Positions 57,771 through 64,000 of a DNA stretch of 64,000 nt are shown piece by piece. This DNA is from Halictus rubicundus (taxonomy: Eukaryota; Arthropoda; Insecta; Hymenoptera; Halictidae): assembly GCF_050948215.1 (NCBI RefSeq), contig NC_135150.1, forward strand, positions 17,525,943 to 17,589,942, written 5' to 3'. A program made the position numbers and the translations under genes. Every line of letters begins with the position of its first letter. The stretch's first letter is position 1. A model generated the notes under the pieces. That model worked only from the letters and a program-made list of their open reading frames with translations. It was not told the origin of the DNA and searched no databases.

Positions 57771-57925
57771 TAGATTGTCGATCTTTATGCAAATTTCCAT
57801 TTCGTACTTAAGGAGAAAGGGTCGCGATCTAATTATATCAGGTTCCAAGTAAAATAAAAATTATATTATGTCCTCCAATTTTTAAGCTTATCACTAGACT
57901 GCGGATCTTTATGCATTTGTAGCAT
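57771..57925 (+). mobile_element. Two lone family C ends in direct orientation
   Basis: TAGATTGTCGATCTTTATGC at 57771 and TAGACTGCGGATCTTTATGC at 57895 are both left ends with no inverted partner nearby. They may be remnants of two adjacent insertions or of a duplicated end. Confidence 0.6.
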
Positions 57926-58961
57926 GTATATATTTTTAAAATACAATACATGTATAATACAATGAATACATGTATAGTAATCATACATTAATGGCATCTA
58001 TACTGTATGCTTATCGTAAGCAATATTTTAGTTGACCTATTGAACTTGTTGAAAGGGTGTAGCCGGATAAGTAGAACTCTTCTTACAATTATAACAATGA
58101 GTCATATGAACATGGTTCTTGTACGGGCACGTGAAAGGTAAAAATAGCGGTTTTTGATTTTTTTAATTATATGCCTCCACTACAAAAATAATACTAAAAT
58201 AAAACTGCAAAAATATAAACTTAGTATCTCATAACCTCTACAAGAAATCGGAAATTTCAAAACTTCGTTCATTTTTTAAAATTCGGTTTCGAAGCTAAAA
58301 ATTCTGAAAAAATTCATAGAGGTGCATTCTAGTAGCTAAAATATACCTGATTTTTCTCAGAATTTTCAATTGGAGAGGATAAGAGAAAATACGGAAAAAC
58401 CTGATTTTCTTTGTTACCCCACTACTACCCCCCACGTCGACGTGTAGGGTTGAAAATGGGCACAAAGTGTTTTCTTCGGATAATATATCGAATGGTAAAT
58501 TCAATTTGGTGTTTGGGGGCACTTCTGGCCTCCTTATCCCTTAGATTAAAAATACTATCTGTACTGTTTTCATTATTATTACGAAGACTACGAAACAAAG
58601 TAACGGCGATCTAGATCTAAATCGATTTTCCACGAGCAGGAAATGTCGATCGCGGTAACCTGTTAAATCTCGTTCGCGGGATTCAGGCCGCGTTCGATCG
58701 GCGATCCGGTCGTTTTGCTCGTGGCGAGGTTTACGAGAGTAGCATGGTCGATTAGCGTAGTTGGACGCGGGCCTGGAGGAAGCGACAGGGATCTCTCGAT
58801 CGACGCTTGGGCCCGAAATTACCGGCGGCTAAACATCCTCTCTGTACGAAAGTGTTAACTGGCCCGCGGTATCGGGGCCCGGTCCGCCATTATTTTAACA
58901 CCGACGCGACGGGGCCCCGGCATGTGTCTCGATCGCAAAGATCTACTCTCCTTCTCTCTCC

Positions 58962-58994
<33 letters not shown>

Positions 58995-61900
58995 GCTCAC
59001 TCCCCGTTCCTTTCTCTCGCGGCAACATGGACGGCTTCTAGCAAATTATTAACAATCAGGCAGGTGTTTGCGCGGTTCGCAAGATTTGCTAACGAGCCGG
59101 CATTTTCGAGGTGCCGACTCGAGGCATATAATTATATGCTCGCCTCCCCTACGCGTATGCATGCTCCGATACAGCCGGTTATCTACAGGGTGTTCCAATT
59201 ACGCTCGATCCTCAGAAAATTGCCGCATCCTCGCGATCCGAGCAGGCACAGTCGATATTTGTGATTCTAAATATACGACTCTCCTAGCCGATCGATCTTC
59301 CCGGGATCAACGTAGATCGCGAGATTATAGCCTACTCTTCACACGTTCTCTGTCGATGGCCTAAGCGTCCGCTCGTCGAACTTAATGGCCTGTCTTCCAT
59401 GCTTAAGGTACATAACGCTCATTCGGTCTACTGCCTTCTTCAAACTTTCGGAATTAGCACGTGTGTAATTACACGGGGCGACCGCTACATTGTGAAAAAA
59501 TTCTATTCAATGCACTCGTTGCTGATGCGAGTTCGCTGCACCCGGCTTCAATCGACCTTTTAACAAGGAGGTCTCTCAGATCTTGGATTCCGTAATTTCC
59601 TGAACCATGTTTTCACTAATTAATATCCATGACGTAAGAGGTATTTTACCAGTCGATTATTTTCGTCTTGTGGAAATTATGTAAAGCAATCTCATTTGGC
59701 TCCCGCTACTTACAAATAATGCAGACAATTATTATTTTGCAGAAAAATCACTAGAAAAAGACTAAAATTTTTGTACACACCCAATAAAGTCAAATTTTGG
59801 TTAATGGTTTGATATAGAAGCTAAAATTCTGTCATGACAAATGAGAGAAAGAAATGAGAAAATTTGCTCAAGAAATTGTATTGGTAATTTATAGTTATTT
59901 TGAGTGAAAGTTTGGAGGTTCATTGCGAAGCGGTGAAGAATGAGTTACGGCAATCGTACTATGGATTCGCACTTAATAGTCGGAGATTGGGGAAACACCT
60001 GTCGATCAACAACGCCAATCCAGGGGAGGGAACCGTTCCAGAGTCAGCAAACACCGGCGCGAAGCGTCCCGGCGAAAGACATTCAAATGATCCGGCGCTT
60101 CCTCCATTAGCCTCTAAAACAATTTGCAGTGCCGGGAACTGGCGTGCTGTTCCCCGTTTAAAGCAGCACCGAGGCGGTGTCTATTGCCACGGTAAATTGT
60201 TCCTCGTTACGGGTGTCATTACCGCGGGTATCCTACGCCGTTGCCGGTCCCCATGAAAATTCTTTTTGTTGAAATATCTGTAGTACAACATGCGAACAGG
60301 ATCTATGGAATTCATAAAAATTTATTCGATGCTGAAAGCTACCTTCTTCGCATCCTTAAACCTTCCCCTTTGCGAAACCTGACTCCGGATGGTCTTAAAC
60401 ATTTCCCAGAACCGTAAACAAATTCAAAAATTTGACCCGACTCTATCTATCATACGAGATGTACCCTTCTGGCACTATACTTTGCGGTTTCAACCCTTTC
60501 CAACCCAACTGGCGCCACTGTGGTAATATTCATAATCGGTTGATAGTAATAGCCGCACCATTTTTATTTACCTTGGAACAAAGGAAATCAAAGTAAATGA
60601 ATTTACAAACGTCTCTAATTTTCTCAGAATAAAATTTTTGGTTCGCTTCGTTTTAAGATTTGAGGTTGCTGATTCGCAAAATGTTTGAAGCACTAAAGAC
60701 AAATGTAAATATAAAACAAACAATCTAGAGTCAGTCGTTTCGCCAGCAGTGGTAGATTAACATGGGACACCGTGTACAATTTGGGCCCAAGGTAATGCTA
60801 AGCCCGCCTCATTGATAGTCTCTCCCTTCCAAGTAATTAATTAAAAAATTCCATTTCATTTGGCCGCCGTGTTAGATAAGATTCAGCAAATTAGTGTAAT
60901 TTCTTGCGAGGGGAATTTCCTAGATTCCAGGCCAGTTGGCAAAAATTAAAAATTGAAAATGTCAGAGCTGGTTCCGTGGAAGCTGTTCAAAATGAGAGTC
61001 GACTTTTATCAGTTCCTTGAAACGAAGTATACCAATTAATAAATTGGTGGCGAGTCCCCGGCGATAATGGAACTCTTCGCGGAGGCCATTTTCGGAGCTC
61101 GCTAATTTTTGTCCGCTGTCTGTTACGGTTGCAGGGGATTTGGCAGTACGAGAGCACGATCGTCATCGTGGCCGCGCACGTGTGCGCGCGGAAAATGAAA
61201 GCAGAACGCAATCAGCCAGCGCACCGTCTAATTTCACCACCCTGTATACCGAGCGGCCGGTCGGCTGCGGCGTGAAACCGGTGGGTATGATTACCCACTT
61301 TAGTTAACGATCTTCGCAGCCCCGTGGCGGTTCCGAAAGGTCAGAAAGAAAACCGCAAGAAGGAGCGGGGAACACGGACCGGACCGGACCTCGAGCGCTC
61401 GCATCCGGCGTGTGTGCACGAACGCCCCTGAATTCTCGTACGTGTGCACGATGAAACAGATACTGGACGATCCTGCGAGAACCTCTGGAGACCCAGCCGA
61501 ATTTATTCGCGTTTTCGGCGGAATTTTTCCACCAGAAAATAATACTTAACATGCGCTTCCCACTGCTCACATTTGGCCCGGAATGAACCCTTGTCTCGAT
61601 TGGACACTTTGTTGCACATGACACTAAACTGGAGCTCCGGGTAAAATTTTTGCTACACAGAATGTTTTTTATTCGACTTAGGCTTCGGAATACCTTAGAA
61701 GGGAAATTCACCCCCTGTGATTTTTTTATGTAATTTTATTAACACTGTGAGTGCTAACCCCTTTGAATAAAATAAAAGTAATACTGTTGAATATTCCTGC
61801 ATTTAGCAGATCTCAACCTGATATATATATTGGTTATACAGTATGTCCCACGAACCCTGTCCACTTGAATATCTTGGTTGTTTCATACGAGAAAGTGTTA

Positions 61901-63108
61901 CTTACAGAAGTTGTAGGGTGTAAGAAACTACATAATATGACAAAATGATATTCTTGCAAGTGAAGGCGTAGAGAAGATATAGAGGTCACCTTTGTCTTTT
62001 TAAATGGAATGTCCAATTTTTTAGGCCCAATTTCGACAGATTGGCGTATTCTGAGTATAAAAGTACTAAAGCGTATTTGTCCTAAAACTTACCGGGTGAA
62101 TTTTCTTACGTACTTTGCTGAAGACAAATAAATTTATCACAGGGTGTAATTAATGGCAGCTGTTAAGAGTACATTGTATTTACGTAAAGCTTACCTTACT
62201 AAATTTTGTGCAATTCGACTGACTCTATAAAGTAGAGTTGCCTTCCCCGAAGCTGATTGCTTTAGAGGGTTGTTTCACAGAAAATTAATAATTTCGCCAA
62301 CTCCCGAGGGAGCACAGTAGAATTCTGCAAGCTTGACTACAATCTACAGATGGAAAGACTCGATCCCGAAAATATTCAATAGTCAAAACACAAAGTTGAA
62401 AGATTTATTATCCGACTTCACGAACTTCCGAATGTACAGTAAAATTTTGCAAGTTTGAAGGCGAAGCAGCGCGCTCGCAAAGAAATTGTTCGCCGCACAA
62501 AGAGTCATCCGCCGGTTTGTGTTCCGCGAAGCAAGTTCCGAGTTTCGCCGAGCGAGACCGTCGGAAATTTCCGCCGATCCGTAAAGTTCGTTTAAACAAT
62601 CCAATATTTTATCATCTTCTGTCCACAGGACGTTCACTGTCTGACGTAACTGGCGGGCCGGGGCGAAAGTTTCGCTTGCCGAGGGCTACGTGCTGTAGGA
62701 CAGGGTAGGGACTCTGTCTTTGTAAGCCGCGGAGGTCACGAACACCGTTTCCGAATAGAAACTATCCGAATACTCATTTGCGGGAGCTGCTATCCCCGGG
62801 TCTCTGTGGGCTCTTCGTTGGCGGCCGAGCGAGAGTGATACGGCGCGCGCGGCGCCCGGGAAATGGTACCTCGATGCCCGATCGCGAGTCGGGATAACAC
62901 GGGCCAAGTTTTGAGAAATGTTTGCCCGAAAGGAAAATATTTAACTAGGCGGCAGGGCGCCGGGCGCACCGGTCGAAAAACAGATTGTCTTCGCGTTCAG
63001 CCACCGTCGGATCGTCCGCGATAACATTTGCCCGTTCCAGTTGCCTCCGCTGCCATTTTCGCCAGCGAGCCGACCGTGCCGCCATTTCCTGTAGCGTCGG
63101 GGCCCGTC
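57926..63108. other. Unassigned stretch
   Basis: 58600-59470, 60000-60260, 61000-61700 and 62430-63100 are CpG-rich; the remainder is AT-rich. A compound CT/(CA)n tract lies at 58948-58994. Possible dispersed-repeat remnants without paired ends: ACAGGGTGTTCCAATTACGC near 59187, CAGTGGTAGATTAACATGGG near 60748, and CAGTATGTCCCACGAACCCT near 61839. No exon, tRNA or rRNA was recognised. Confidence 0.45.
58948..58994. repeat. Compound (CT)n(CA)n microsatellite
   Basis: CTCTCTCTCCCTCTCTCTCT is followed by a run of ACACAC of about 24 bp. Confidence 0.95.
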
Positions 63109-63508
63109 GAAAACACCATTGTTTTGCGGTTACTTTTCGTATTCAATTTTATTCCCCTGCGGACGAGCTCCTCTGCCAGCAAAAACATGATCGAGCAACG
63201 AGCATCGGGTAAATTTTCGTTCGATACATCATCTGTTCCTGAATTTAATCTTCATAGTCAGTTCCTCAGTGCGTGATCTTGTTGCATGAAGAAGCTTGAT
63301 CCGACCTGTACCATTCATTGAAAAACACTGTCGCTTCATGTGTCCTTTTCATACTTAATTTCAACCCTTTGCGGATGAAAGTCACCCCTGTAACGGTAGA
63401 AATATGATCGTCCTCGAATGACAGCAAATTAATTTTCTGTCGGTACATCTTTCTCTTCATTTAATATTTATACCCTGCTCTTGCACGCATAATCTTGTTT
63501 TATGAAAA
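63109..63508. repeat. Diverged ~211-bp tandem duplication
   Basis: The block from GAAAACACCATTGTTTTGCG (63109) to TGATCTTGTTGCATGAAGAAG-type (63296) is echoed from GAAAAACACTGTCGCTTCAT (63320) to TAATCTTGTTTTATGAAAAAG-type (63508). Matching anchors in order include ACTTTTCrTA, TTTGCGGA/CTGCGGA, ATGATCG, GGTA(A/C)AT and ATTTAAT. Both copies contain an opposite-strand open frame whose peptides align over 17 codons (LVRRGIKLNTK and FIRKGLKLSMK), but the alignment upstream shifts frame by 5 bases, so coding is doubtful. Confidence 0.6.
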
Positions 63509-64000
63509 AGAAAAAATACGTATGCGTCAATCTGGACTATCAAAATCCAATTTTGTCTATTTTCCGGCGAATTTTCAACAATTATTGAAATCACAGCAGA
63601 TTTTGGATGTTTGTGAAAAATGAAATAATTGAGACTCGTTTATCTATTGTCGCAGTCGCTGATAATAATTATAAAATGCACTGTATACAAATATCTGTGG
63701 ACACTGGTTCATTAAAATTTTATATGGGCAATTTTATATGCAAATGGATGAAATACGAAATCTTCCAACGAAGGAAACATGTAATGCCATCGGTACACAC
63801 CATTTGAGGAAGCAGTTTAAGTGTCCCATTATCCAGTCTGTTTATTTCGCGATTTGGACCGAAAACGAATGAAAAACAACGGCCGAGGACCGTCGATTGC
63901 CGAAAATGGTAATCGAGCCGAGGCTGCGAAGAAGTTGGCCGAAGTTTCAAGCGTTTCCGGGCCGCGTGAAGAGGGTTGCGTGACGATGTTAAAATATGCA
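63509..64000. other. Unassigned end of window
   Basis: AT-rich to about 63830, then CpG-rich to the edge. Short frames only; nothing recognised. Confidence 0.5.

Noticed and set aside
60748..60815. Possible hAT-like end (CAGTGGTAGATTAACATGGG)
   Set aside because: No inverted partner or 8-bp duplication was found within a few kilobases.
61829..62150. Possible transposon between CAGTATGTCCCACG and TCACAGGGTGTAAT
   Set aside because: The two motifs are not inverted complements, and no coding remnant lies between them.
1..64000. tRNA genes
   Set aside because: Several GGTTCGA-like strings were examined (for example near 8094, 8261 and 20240), but none is part of a cloverleaf that I could fold by eye.

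Overview
No complete protein-coding gene is recognisable in this 64-kb window. It reads as intergenic or deep intronic DNA of an insect. CpG-rich blocks with dense AG/CT microsatellites alternate with AT-rich blocks full of short DNA-transposon remnants. High CpG, mariner, Tc1-like and pogo-like elements, and many TTAA-bounded MITEs together suggest Hymenoptera (bee, ant or wasp). That assignment is inference; no host gene is available to confirm it. Six-frame reading gives ORFs of up to about 246 codons, but the long ones lie in CpG-rich or simple-repeat DNA, are often open on both strands, and show no domain I recognise. I do not call them genes.

What the window does hold is a layered set of repeats. 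(1) A pogo-like MITE family with ends TACAGTG...CACTGTA occurs at eight loci between 451 and 57590, several of them internally amplified. (2) At least four TTAA-bounded (piggyBac-type) MITE families are present, often abutting and sharing one TTAA; one copy is nested inside another of its own family. (3) A TA-bounded MITE family has ends near TAGACTGCGGATC. (4) Four internally deleted copies of one mariner element lie at 33.0, 42.3, 45.8 and 55.8 kb; one keeps an open N-terminal DNA-binding domain. (5) Three hAT-type non-autonomous elements lie at 19.4, 38.2 and 53.2 kb, each with a recognisable exact or decayed 8-bp target duplication. (6) A 678-bp Tc1-like foldback element lies at 16.5 kb. 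(7) An 868-bp element with perfect 37-bp terminal inverted repeats lies at 20.3 kb, and a 212-bp near-palindrome at 24.1 kb. (8) Tandem arrays include a 118-bp unit at 52.4 kb, a roughly 164-bp unit at 2.9 kb, and a purine-rich 60-70-bp unit at 5.1 kb. (9) A 5S-rRNA-like fragment lies at 25.5 kb.

Layout: 0-5.9 kb has a pogo-like MITE, a TA-MITE and two tandem arrays. 6-16 kb is CpG-rich unassigned DNA with a TTAA-MITE cluster at 10.8-11.2 kb. 16-25 kb carries the Tc1-like, hAT, 868-bp and palindromic elements. 25-33 kb has the 5S-like fragment and the largest TTAA cluster. 33-46 kb has three mariner relics, one hAT element and two pogo-like MITEs. 46-58 kb is rich in MITEs and holds the 118-bp array. 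58-64 kb is mostly unassigned. Non-repeat CpG-rich blocks are the best place to look for conserved regulatory DNA or unannotated exons by comparison with related genomes. I see no operon, CRISPR array, tRNA, intact rRNA or obvious new biological system. The novelty here lies in transposon architecture.
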